This document shows, one piece after another, positions 6,607 through 12,626 of a DNA stretch of 12,626 nucleotides. The DNA comes from Acidobacteriota bacterium. Its GTDB lineage: Bacteria; Acidobacteriota; Holophagae; Holophagales; Holophagaceae. The notes beneath the pieces are model-generated. The model did no database searches. It was not told the DNA's origin and saw nothing but the letters and a program-made list of their open reading frames with translations. The stretch spans positions 1 to 12,626 of the forward strand of contig JAJYBX010000019.1 of assembly GCA_021778785.1 (NCBI GenBank), in the 5' to 3' direction. Every line of letters begins with the position of its first letter. Within the stretch, counting starts at the first letter, position 1. The translations under genes and the position numbers were made by a program.

Positions 6607-7275
6607 GTGAGTCTCCGCGACCAACCGGCTTCCGAACGGAGCTTCGCCACCCTGGTGCTGCTCGCCCTGGCCGCGGCCATGGCCCTGGGCCTGACCTTCG
6701 TGGCCACCCGGGAGCTGGCGCCTGCTCCCGCGGCCGCCGTGGCGGGACCGCCCCGCCATTCCCGCCTGCTCGCCGTGCTGGATGGCGTCATGGCGGTGAA
6801 CACGAACCCTGCCCAGGTGGAGGTCTTCCGAACCTGGGTGGAGGGGGGCGCCACCCGGGAGGGCTGGCCGCCGGTGGAATCGATCGTGGCCAACAACTGC
6901 TCCCGCTGCCACGACCGGGGCGGCCAGTTCCCGCGCCTGGCCTCGTACGAGGATCTGCGCCCCATCGCCCTGGAGGAGACGCCGGAGGGCCTCATGGGTC
7001 TCCTCCGGGCCCGTCCCCTGCACCTCTTCGGCTTCCCGGCGATCCTGCTGCTCAGCACCCTGCTCTACCTGCGCCGCACGGCCTGGTCCGGGCGGAAGGC
7101 CCTGATGGCCGCCACGGCGGCGGCCGTGGTGTTCGACCTGGCCCAGTGGCTGCTCCGCCAGGGCGCGCCTACGGCGCTCTGGGCCGCCTGGGCCGCCGTC
7201 GGGCTCCTGGGCCTCGTCATGCTGGCCCAGGTGGCGGTGGTGCTGGCCGAGCTCTGGCGGCCCCGGAAGGGCTGA
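6607..7275 (+). CDS. Membrane-anchored single-haem (CXXCH) protein of unknown function
   Basis: A 222-residue protein that I do not recognise as a named family. A signal-anchor helix (about 12-33) is followed by a hydrophilic region of about 100 residues, which holds one c-type haem motif, C98-S-R-C101-H102, in NNCSRCHDRGGQFPRL. Three further hydrophobic segments (about 138-155, 165-184, 190-214) close the protein. This layout predicts a periplasmic cytochrome domain tied to a small membrane module, suited to electron transfer with quinones or periplasmic partners. H51 or H139 could be the sixth ligand, but that is speculation. The GTG start at 6607 has GAGGTG 4 nt upstream. The gene stands alone between a divergent methyltransferase gene and a hairpin. 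Confidence 0.75.
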   Translation: MSLRDQPASERSFATLVLLALAAAMALGLTFVATRELAPAPAAAVAGPPRHSRLLAVLDGVMAVNTNPAQVEVFRTWVEGGATREGWPPVESIVANNCSRCHDRGGQFPRLASYEDLRPIALEETPEGLMGLLRARPLHLFGFPAILLLSTLLYLRRTAWSGRKALMAATAAAVVFDLAQWLLRQGAPTALWAAWAAVGLLGLVMLAQVAVVLAELWRPRKG

Positions 7276-7291
7276 TGGCCCCATCACGGCG

Positions 7292-7321
7292 AAGGCCACG
7301 AAGGTCGCCCTTCGTGGCCTT
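7292..7321. terminator. Perfect 13-bp hairpin between convergent genes
   Basis: The arms AAGGCCACGAAGG (7292-7304) and CCTTCGTGGCCTT (7309-7321) are exact reverse complements around TCGC. The element lies between the stop of the haem protein gene (16 bp upstream) and the stop of the ferritin-like gene (20 bp downstream). A bidirectional terminator is the simplest role, although neither side has a run of T. It may also belong to a family of dispersed intergenic repeats, since its flank (ATCACGGCGAAGG) resembles that of the larger repeat at 11713-11798. Confidence 0.6.
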
Positions 7322-7341
7322 GCGGCGCGGGACCGGGCCGG

Positions 7342-7866
7342 CTACTGGGCCGTGGGCCCGTCCACGAAGTCCTCGTCCGAGAGGCCGGAGTCGGGCGGCA
7401 GCTTGGCCAGCTCCGCCTTCACGAGGTCCTGGTGCTCGACCTCCTCGTCCCGCAGCTCCTCGAAGAGGGCCTTCACGTCTGCGTCCTTGAGGGCGGGCAG
7501 GGCCTCCACGAAGAAGGTGTGGGCCTTCACCTCGGAAGCCAGGGCCGCCGTCATGGCCTGGCGGGGGCTCATGAAGGCGCGGGCCGCATCGTAGTCCGGC
7601 GCCTCGATGTCGAAGATCATGGCCCGGGTGACGGCGCTCGGGGCCGCGCCGAACAGTTCGGCCCGGCGGGCGGCCAGGGCCTCGCCGTGCTTGGCCTCGT
7701 TGAGGGCCATGTAGCGGAAGAACCTGGCCGCGTCCGGGGTCCGGTGCTGGTCCATCTGCGCCGCGAATTCCTCGTAGCGCTCCTTCGCCTCCTGCTCGAT
7801 GAGGACGGCCAGGTCCAGCGCGTCCTTCAGGCTGAGGGCCTTGAAATCGATGCCGCGCGTCGTCAT
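7342..7866 (-). CDS. Rubrerythrin-like ferritin-fold di-iron protein
   Basis: A 174-residue all-helical protein with the four-helix di-iron pattern. Candidate ligands are E26 in EQEAKERYEEF, E57 and H60 in NEAKHGEAL, E112 in SEVKAHTFF, and E142 and H145 in RDEEVEHQDLV. It lacks the C-terminal rubredoxin domain (no CXXC pairs), so it is the short erythrin/ferritin-like form. Such proteins reduce hydrogen peroxide or handle iron in anaerobes; which applies here is not decidable from sequence. GGGAG lies 7 nt before the ATG. It starts 13 bp after the stop of the oxidoreductase beta gene and is almost certainly cotranscribed with it. This suggests protection or iron supply for the oxygen-sensitive Fe-S enzyme. 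Confidence 0.82.
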   Translation of the reverse strand: MTTRGIDFKALSLKDALDLAVLIEQEAKERYEEFAAQMDQHRTPDAARFFRYMALNEAKHGEALAARRAELFGAAPSAVTRAMIFDIEAPDYDAARAFMSPRQAMTAALASEVKAHTFFVEALPALKDADVKALFEELRDEEVEHQDLVKAELAKLPPDSGLSDEDFVDGPTAQ

Positions 7867-7879
7867 GGCTGGACTCCCG

Positions 7880-8761
7880 TCACTTCTTGATGAAGAGGTC
7901 GAGGATGCGCTCCTTCGGGGGCGCGTCCTTGGAGAGGGCCGCCTGCCGCTCGCGGATCAGCGCGTCGTAGGTCGGCGCCGGCTCGGGGTTCCGGTAGAAC
8001 ACGCCGAGGTGCAGCTTCTCGCCATAGTGCTGGGCCAGATCCATGGCCGCCAGGCGGTCCGCCGGGTTGTGGCCCAGGCTGGACAGGTTCTCGCTGATCG
8101 CCTTCAGGCCCTTGATCTGCTGGGCCTCCTCGCCGTAGGTCACGCAGGGGGACTGGATGTTCACGAAGGCGAAGCCGGGGAAGCGGATGGCCTCCTCGAT
8201 GATGGCGGCCATGCCGGCCAGATCCGTGGGCGAGGCCTGGGCGACGAAACCGGCGCCGTAGGCCAGCACGTAGAGCAGCGGATTGACGGGGTTCTCGAGG
8301 CTTCCGTAGGGCGAGGTGCAGGTGGTGCGGCCCTTCTGCGAGGTGGGCGAGAGCTGGCCCTTGGTGAGGCCGTAGATCTGGTTGTCCATCACGAGGTAGG
8401 TGATGTCGATGTTGCGGCGGATCAGGTGGGCGATGTGGCCCCCGCCGATGGAGAAGCCGTCGCCATCCCCGCCCGCCGCCAGCACCATCAGGTCCGGGTT
8501 GGCCAGCTTGATGCCCTGGGCGATGGGCAGGGCGCGGCCATGGACGGTGTTGAAGCCGTAGGCCGTGGTGTAGCCGGGAATGCGGCTGGAGCAGCCGATG
8601 CCCGAGATGAAGGCGACCTCGTGGGGCGGGCGGCCGATGGCGGCCAGGGCCCGGTAGATGCCCTGCACCACGGAGTAGTCGCCGCATCCGGGGCACCAGA
8701 TGGGCTTCAGGTCGCTCTTGTAGTCCTTGGCCTGGAATTCACAGGTGGCGTTCGCGCTCAT
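7880..8761 (-). CDS. korB: 2-oxoacid:ferredoxin oxidoreductase, beta (TPP-binding) subunit
   Basis: A 293-residue subunit that binds thiamine diphosphate and one [4Fe-4S] cluster. Likely cluster cysteines are C23 and C26 in IWCPGCGDY, C57 in SGIGCSSR, and C206 in QSPCVTYG. The TPP/Mg site is AAGGDGDGFSIGGGH (95-109) plus DNQIYGLTKGQLSPTS (126-141). The enzyme reversibly turns a 2-oxoacid and CoA into acyl-CoA and CO2 while reducing ferredoxin. The two-subunit layout with an alpha-gamma fusion is typical of 2-oxoglutarate oxidoreductases (KorAB), so succinyl-CoA formation in the TCA cycle is likely, but branched-chain or pyruvate activity is not excluded. The start has GAGG 6 nt upstream, 8 bp after the alpha stop. 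No ferredoxin gene is linked. Confidence 0.93.
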   Translation of the reverse strand: MSANATCEFQAKDYKSDLKPIWCPGCGDYSVVQGIYRALAAIGRPPHEVAFISGIGCSSRIPGYTTAYGFNTVHGRALPIAQGIKLANPDLMVLAAGGDGDGFSIGGGHIAHLIRRNIDITYLVMDNQIYGLTKGQLSPTSQKGRTTCTSPYGSLENPVNPLLYVLAYGAGFVAQASPTDLAGMAAIIEEAIRFPGFAFVNIQSPCVTYGEEAQQIKGLKAISENLSSLGHNPADRLAAMDLAQHYGEKLHLGVFYRNPEPAPTYDALIRERQAALSKDAPPKERILDLFIKK

Positions 8762-8769
8762 GGTGGACC

Positions 8770-10560
8770 TCACTCCTGGGGCTGAAGCTTGCCCTCGTGG
8801 CTGCGCTGCAGCTCCGAGAGGAGATGGTGGAGGGCCGCGACGATCTCGCCGGGCAGGAAGGGGTTCGCGCCGCTGCGGGCCAGGGACTGCAGGCCCTTCG
8901 GCAGGTCGAGGTGCATGCGCAGCACCTTGAAGGTCTGGGCCAGGTGGGACTGCTCGACGACGAGGCCCTTCTGCACGGAGGCGAAGAAGTCGCGGTAGGT
9001 CTGCTCGGCCACGGGGTAGAGCAGGTACGGCACCATCAGCTTGACGTCGAGGCCCTGCTCCCTGGCCATCTGCAGCGCCTCGCGGCAGACGCCCGCGACG
9101 CTGCCCCAGGCGATGAGGGCCAGCGGGGCGTCGGGGTTGCCGGTGATCTCGAAGAGATCCTTGCGCTCCTTCAACGGATCGAACTTCCGGATGCGCTTGT
9201 CGTTCATACGCGCATGGACGGAGCCGCTGTTCGTGGGCGCGCCGGACTCGACGTGCTCGATGCCGGAAGCCAGGTAGGTGCCGCCGAGCATGCCCGGATG
9301 GCTGATGGGGCTGATGTGGTTTTCCGTCTGCTTGAACCGCTTGTAGTCCTGCAGGTCCGAACCCGTGGGCAGCAGGCGGTTGACGATCTTGAACTGGCTG
9401 GTGTCGATGGGATCCAGGGTCTCCTTGCGCGAGGCGATCTCCTGATCGGACAGGACGATCACCGGCGTCTGGTAGTACTCGGCGATGTTGAAGGCCTCGA
9501 CGGTGATGCGGAAGATGTCGGCCACGGAGGTCGGGGCCAGCACGGGACGGATCACGTCGCCATGGGCGGAGAAGGCGGCCGCGAAGAAATCGGACTGCTC
9601 GGTCTTGGTCGGCAGGCCCGTGGAGGGGCCGCCGCGCTGCACGTCCACGATCACCAGGGGCAGCTCGGCGATGCTGGCGAGGCCCATCATCTCCGACTTC
9701 AGGGAGAGGCCCGGGCCGCTGGTGGCCGTCATGGCCTTCCTGCCGGCGAAGGAGGCGCCCACGGCGGCACCGATGCCCGCGATCTCGTCCTCGGCCTGCA
9801 GCACGGCGCCGCCGTACTTCCAGACGTGGCTGGTGAAGAACTGCATGATCTCGGTGGAGGGCGTGATCGGGTAGCCGCCGAAGAACTGGCAGCCGGCGAA
9901 GATCGCCGCGGCGGCGCACATGTCGTTGCCGTCGGTGAGGAGCTTCACGGCGCCCTTGGTCTTGGAGGGCTCGACGGTCATGTCGGCCTTGAGGGGGTGC
10001 GTCTTCGCGAAGACCACGCCCGCGTCGAAGGCCTTCTGGTTGGCGTCGACCAGTTCCTGGCTCTTCTTGGCCAGCTTCTTCGAGATGCCCTTCATCACGG
10101 CCTCGCCGCCGATGCCGAACCACCCGGCGATGAGGCCCAGCACCACGGTGTTCTTGGCCCGCTCGGTGCCCGCGGTGCTCTTGGCCATCTCGGCGATGGG
10201 CACGGCGATGACCTGCAGGGGCGTCACGCCCACCAGGGGGATCTGGTTCTCCGGTACCCCGGTGGCGGCCTCGTAGATCACCACGGTGCTGCCGGCCACA
10301 GGGAGCTCGGCGCCGAACTTGAGGAAGTCCTCCCAGTTCAGGGCCACGGCCACATCGAGGTTGCCGCCGGGGTTCAGGACCGGCTCCGTGCTGATGCGCA
10401 CCCGGCAGGACGACTCGCCGCCGCGGATCTGGGACCCGAAGCTCTTGGTCATCACGCCGTGGTAGCCCTCGGCCGAGGCGGCCTGAAGCAGCGAGTCGCC
10501 GGCGGAGACGATGCCGTCGCCTCCCGAGCCGGCCATTCCGAAGACGAGATCCTTGCGCAT
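8770..10560 (-). CDS. korA: 2-oxoacid:ferredoxin oxidoreductase, fused gamma-alpha subunit
   Basis: A 596-residue fusion. The gamma domain (about 1-190) starts with VFGMAGSGGDGIVSAGD and includes SFGSQIRGGESSCRVR. The alpha domain (about 205-596) has the conserved FFGGYPITPSTEI (227-239), the SGPGLSLKSEMMGLA stretch (281-295) and QRGGPSTGLPTKTEQSD (308-324), which shape the substrate and CoA site. This matches the full length and domain order of the KorA-type alpha subunits. I placed the start at 10560, where the protein opens with MRKDLVFGMAG and GAGGGG lies just upstream (3-nt spacing, rather short). A longer reading would add 13 residues outside the fold. It is first gene of a three-gene unit with the beta subunit and the rubrerythrin-like protein. 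Confidence 0.93.
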   Translation of the reverse strand: MRKDLVFGMAGSGGDGIVSAGDSLLQAASAEGYHGVMTKSFGSQIRGGESSCRVRISTEPVLNPGGNLDVAVALNWEDFLKFGAELPVAGSTVVIYEAATGVPENQIPLVGVTPLQVIAVPIAEMAKSTAGTERAKNTVVLGLIAGWFGIGGEAVMKGISKKLAKKSQELVDANQKAFDAGVVFAKTHPLKADMTVEPSKTKGAVKLLTDGNDMCAAAAIFAGCQFFGGYPITPSTEIMQFFTSHVWKYGGAVLQAEDEIAGIGAAVGASFAGRKAMTATSGPGLSLKSEMMGLASIAELPLVIVDVQRGGPSTGLPTKTEQSDFFAAAFSAHGDVIRPVLAPTSVADIFRITVEAFNIAEYYQTPVIVLSDQEIASRKETLDPIDTSQFKIVNRLLPTGSDLQDYKRFKQTENHISPISHPGMLGGTYLASGIEHVESGAPTNSGSVHARMNDKRIRKFDPLKERKDLFEITGNPDAPLALIAWGSVAGVCREALQMAREQGLDVKLMVPYLLYPVAEQTYRDFFASVQKGLVVEQSHLAQTFKVLRMHLDLPKGLQSLARSGANPFLPGEIVAALHHLLSELQRSHEGKLQPQE

Positions 10561-10633
10561 GGGCCCCTCGCAATGCGGGACGTGGCGACGGCCACCCATC
10601 GGCGCAGCGCCCTTCCCATCCCGTTCCCGAAAA

Positions 10634-10647
10634 TGATACCGGTATCA
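10634..10647 (-). promoter_or_regulatory. Perfect 14-bp palindrome upstream of the oxidoreductase operon
   Basis: TGATACCGGTATCA is fully self-complementary and lies 74 bp upstream of the korA start in the 173-bp gap behind fabD. The central CG and half-site form are like LacI- or GntR-family operators. On the minus strand a TATCAT (10633-10638) overlaps the palindrome and could be a -10 box, though no good -35 is visible. A bound protein would then block initiation of the korAB unit. No regulator gene is in the window. The symmetry is observed; the function is inferred. Confidence 0.55.
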
Positions 10648-10705
10648 GCATCCAGGAATGGGCGCGCGGGCCTTGCTCTTCGTCACATCTCGGATGCATC
10701 CCGAT

Positions 10706-10721
10706 GGAGGGTTCCCCCTCC
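10706..10721 (-). terminator. Weak hairpin after fabD, possible terminator
   Basis: GGAGGG and CCCTCC form a 6-bp stem with a 4-base loop, starting 12 bp after the fabD stop. There is no T-run. A 10-bp palindrome GGATGCATCC (10692-10701) lies next to it. The pair may slow or end transcription leaving fabD, but the evidence is thin. Confidence 0.25.
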
Positions 10722-10733
10722 GGCGAAGGCGCC

Positions 10734-11672
10734 TCAGCCCAGCTGGGCCAAGTCCTCCGGCGCGCCGAGGTTGCTGGCGACAACCTCCAGGCCCCGTTCC
10801 CTGGCCTGGCGCTTCACGAGGCCGGACAGCACCTTGCCGGGCCCCAGTTCCAGGAACGTGGTGACGCCCTGGTCCAGCAGGAACGAGAGCGTGGCCTCCC
10901 AGCGCACCGCGCCCGGGATCTGCCGGATGAGGCCATCGCGCAGGGCCTCGGGGTCGCTCACGGCGGCGGCGTCCACGTTGTTCACCAGCGGGCAGAGCGG
11001 GGCCTTGAAGGCCAGGCCCCGGAGGATCGGTTCCATGCGCGCCTTCGCCGGCTCCATGAGGGGCGAGTGGAAGGGTGCGCTCACCGGGAGCTTCAGGGCC
11101 TTGCGCCCGCCCCGGGCCCTGGCGGCCTCCAGGGCCGCGTCCACGGCCTCGGCGTGGCCGGCGATGACGATCTGGCCAGGGCCGTTGAAGTTGGCGGGCA
11201 CCACGATCTTCCCCGTGGCCGCGGCGGCTTCCGCGCAGCTGGCCTCCACGTCCGCCAGGGTCATCCCCAGCAGCGCCGCCATGGCGCCCACGCCCACGGG
11301 CACCGCCTCCTGCATGGCCCGGCCGCGCTCCCGCACCGTGGTCACCGCGTCATGGAAGCTGAGGGCCCCGATGGCCACCAGGGCGCTGTACTCGCCCAGG
11401 GAGTGCCCGGCGGCGAAATCGGGCCGCGGCAGCCGATGCACGAAGGCCCGCACGGCCATGGTGCTGTGGGTGAGGATGGCGGGCTGGGTGTGCTCCGTGA
11501 GCTTCAGGGCCTCCTCGGGGCCCTCCGCCATCAGCTTCGACAGCGGGAAGCCCAGGGCCGCATCCGCGTCCTCCAGCACCGCCTTCGCCGCCGGCTCCGA
11601 GGCGGCCAGCGCCATGCCCATGCCCACCGCCTGCGAACCCTGACCCGGGAACAGCCATGCCACCTTGCTCAT
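10734..11672 (-). CDS. fabD: Malonyl-CoA:acyl-carrier-protein transacylase
   Basis: A 312-residue cytosolic enzyme of type II fatty-acid synthesis that moves malonyl from CoA to acyl carrier protein. It has the N-terminal WLFPGQGSQAVGMG (6-19), the nucleophile S91 in AAGHSLGEYSALVA, the malonate-binding R116 in RERGRAMQEA, the NFNGPGQIVIAG segment (161-172), and the catalytic H202 in SAPFHSPLM. The length is normal for FabD. The ATG at 11672 follows GGAG with 6-nt spacing and gives MSKVAWLF. An in-frame ATG at 11684 would add four residues and also has a short AGGA, so it remains possible. It lies 155 bp behind plsX with an 86-bp hairpin repeat between them. The fabH gene often found in such clusters is not between them. 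Confidence 0.95.
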   Translation of the reverse strand: MSKVAWLFPGQGSQAVGMGMALAASEPAAKAVLEDADAALGFPLSKLMAEGPEEALKLTEHTQPAILTHSTMAVRAFVHRLPRPDFAAGHSLGEYSALVAIGALSFHDAVTTVRERGRAMQEAVPVGVGAMAALLGMTLADVEASCAEAAAATGKIVVPANFNGPGQIVIAGHAEAVDAALEAARARGGRKALKLPVSAPFHSPLMEPAKARMEPILRGLAFKAPLCPLVNNVDAAAVSDPEALRDGLIRQIPGAVRWEATLSFLLDQGVTTFLELGPGKVLSGLVKRQARERGLEVVASNLGAPEDLAQLG

Positions 11673-11712
11673 GAACGACTCCATGTGTCCTGAACTTTCG
11701 AACGAATCAAAA

Positions 11713-11798
11713 GATCACCGCCAAGACGCCAAGGAGCCAAGAACTGCAAAGAAAAAGCCTTTGTCTTTCCTGGCGGCCTTGGCGTCTTAGCGGTAATC
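11713..11798 (-). repeat. 86-bp long-hairpin intergenic repeat, terminator-like on the minus strand
   Basis: Outer arms of 22 bp (11713-11734 and 11777-11798) agree at 20 positions as reverse complements; the core is ACCGC-AAGACGCCAAGG. Inside, GCCAAGAA (11736-11743) can pair with TTCCTGGC and CAAAG with CTTTG, so the whole element can fold into one hairpin with a loop of about 7 nt. On the minus strand the hairpin is followed by CTTTTGATT, so it could end or attenuate plsX transcription. From memory, intergenic repeats with this 'CGCCAAGACGCCAAG' style occur in many unrelated bacterial genomes. Copy number in this genome cannot be seen here. Confidence 0.65.
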
Positions 11799-11827
11799 AT
11801 GTCTTTCAATCGCCGTTGTGCGGCCGA

Positions 11828-12626
11828 TCAGTCCTGGGGCAGCAGCTGGGCCACGCGCTCCTGGATGCGCTCGTGGAGGCGGTGCTCCACGGCCCGCAGG
11901 GCGGCGCGGATGGCGTTGCGGACGGCCTTGTGGTCGCTGCGGCCGTGGCCGATGATGCTCACGCCCTTGACCCCCAGCAGCGGGGCGCCGCCGTACTCGG
12001 CGTAGTCCAGACGCTGCTTGAAACGGCGCAGGGCCGGACGCGCCATCAGGCCGGCCAGCTTGGTGATGGCGCTCTCCATGAAGCTGTCCTTCAGGCCGCC
12101 GATGATGCCCTCGGCCAGGGCCTCGCTGGACTTCAGCACCACGTTGCCCACGAAACCGTCGCAGGCGATGACATCGAAGTTGCCGTTCCAGATGTCGCGG
12201 CCCTCGGCGTTGCCCTCGAAGCGGATCTCCAGCTCGCGGAGCATGGCGGAGGCGTCCTTGGTCACGTCCGTGCCCTTGCCATCCTCCTCGCCGACACTGA
12301 GGATGCCCACGCGGGGACGCTCGATGCCGAGCACCTCCTCGGCGTAGACCGACCCCATCACCGCGAACTGGGCGATGTGGTCGGCGCGGCAATCCACGTT
12401 GGCGCCCACGTCCAGCAGCACGGTGGGGCCGCCCTGGGTATTGGGCATGACGCTGGCCAGGGCCGGCCGGTCCACGCCCTCGAGCTTGCCGATGACGAGG
12501 CTGGAAGCCACCATGGCCGCGCCGGTATGGCCCATGGACACCATGCCGTGGGCCTTCCCCTCGCGGACGAGCTGGGCGGCGACGCGGATGGAGCTGTCCT
12601 TCTTCTCCTTCAGGATGGAGGTGGCC
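11828..12626 (-). CDS. plsX: Phosphate acyltransferase PlsX, C-terminal part (cut by window edge)
   Basis: The last 266 codons or so of a protein whose family is usually about 330-350 residues; its start is off the right edge. PlsX makes acyl-phosphate from acyl-ACP for PlsY in phospholipid synthesis. Visible family features are KKDSSIRVAAQLVREGKAHG, the SMGHTGA loop followed by GKLEGVDRPALA, LLDVGANVDCRADHIAQFA, GILSVGEEDGKGTD, FDVIACDGFVGNVVLKSSE, and the C-terminal YGGAPLLGVKGVSIIGHGRS. The loop usually reads SAGNTGA; here Met and His replace Ala and Asn. The reading continues unbroken to the window edge in the same frame. It is upstream of fabD on the same strand, the common plsX-fab arrangement. 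Confidence 0.93.
   Translation of the reverse strand, partial: ATSILKEKKDSSIRVAAQLVREGKAHGMVSMGHTGAAMVASSLVIGKLEGVDRPALASVMPNTQGGPTVLLDVGANVDCRADHIAQFAVMGSVYAEEVLGIERPRVGILSVGEEDGKGTDVTKDASAMLRELEIRFEGNAEGRDIWNGNFDVIACDGFVGNVVLKSSEALAEGIIGGLKDSFMESAITKLAGLMARPALRRFKQRLDYAEYGGAPLLGVKGVSIIGHGRSDHKAVRNAIRAALRAVEHRLHERIQERVAQLLPQD

Noticed and set aside
8797..11643. A 948-codon open frame on the plus strand, antisense to korA and fabD
   Set aside because: Its translation is Gly/Ala/Arg/His/Leu-rich without domains, and the opposite strand holds two clear enzymes. Long antisense frames are expected at this GC content.

Overview
The window is about 12.6 kb of very GC-rich bacterial chromosome with tightly packed genes and strong Shine-Dalgarno sites. 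I count thirteen protein genes, two of them cut by the window edges. I see no tRNA, rRNA, CRISPR array, transposase or phage gene. Very high GC codon use, a two-gene ferredoxin-dependent 2-oxoacid oxidoreductase, a single-CXXCH membrane haem protein and a plsX-fabD pair would fit an anaerobic or facultative member of the Acidobacteriota (Holophaga/Geothrix type). Myxococcota or another deep Gram-negative lineage is also possible. This placement is inference. The TolC-type outer-membrane gene does show that the cell has two membranes.

Left part (1-1186, minus strand): an exported SagB/nitroreductase-like flavoprotein, then an ArsR-family repressor with an AT-rich inverted repeat over its promoter. 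After it comes the first part of an SdpI-like (DUF1648) membrane protein, whose start lies inside the repressor gene. The last two look like an SdpR/SdpI autorepressor-immunity pair.

Middle-left (1274-5953, plus strand): a self-contained drug-efflux operon. A good promoter and a perfect stem-loop-like operator precede marR. Then come a TolC-family outer-membrane channel, an EmrA/HlyD-type adaptor and an EmrB/QacA-type 14-TM antiporter, with junctions of 11-38 bp. Together they would span both membranes, and the MarR protein probably represses the whole unit until it binds a ligand.

Middle (5954-7321): a class I SAM methyltransferase is convergent with emrB with no spacer. It is divergent, across 38 bp, from a membrane protein carrying one haem-binding CXXCH motif. 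A perfect 13-bp hairpin closes this block and separates it from the next.

Right part (7342-12626, minus strand; transcription runs right to left): plsX (partial) and fabD of phospholipid and fatty-acid synthesis, then the fused gamma-alpha and the beta subunits of a 2-oxoacid:ferredoxin oxidoreductase, then a rubrerythrin-like ferritin-fold protein 13 bp behind. An 86-bp hairpin repeat lies between plsX and fabD. A perfect 14-bp palindrome lies upstream of the oxidoreductase genes.

Most of the window is readable as known families. I do not see a clearly new multi-gene system. The best leads are the three operator-like palindromes, the unusual haem protein, the oxidoreductase/rubrerythrin linkage, the arsR/sdpI overlap and the intergenic hairpin repeat.
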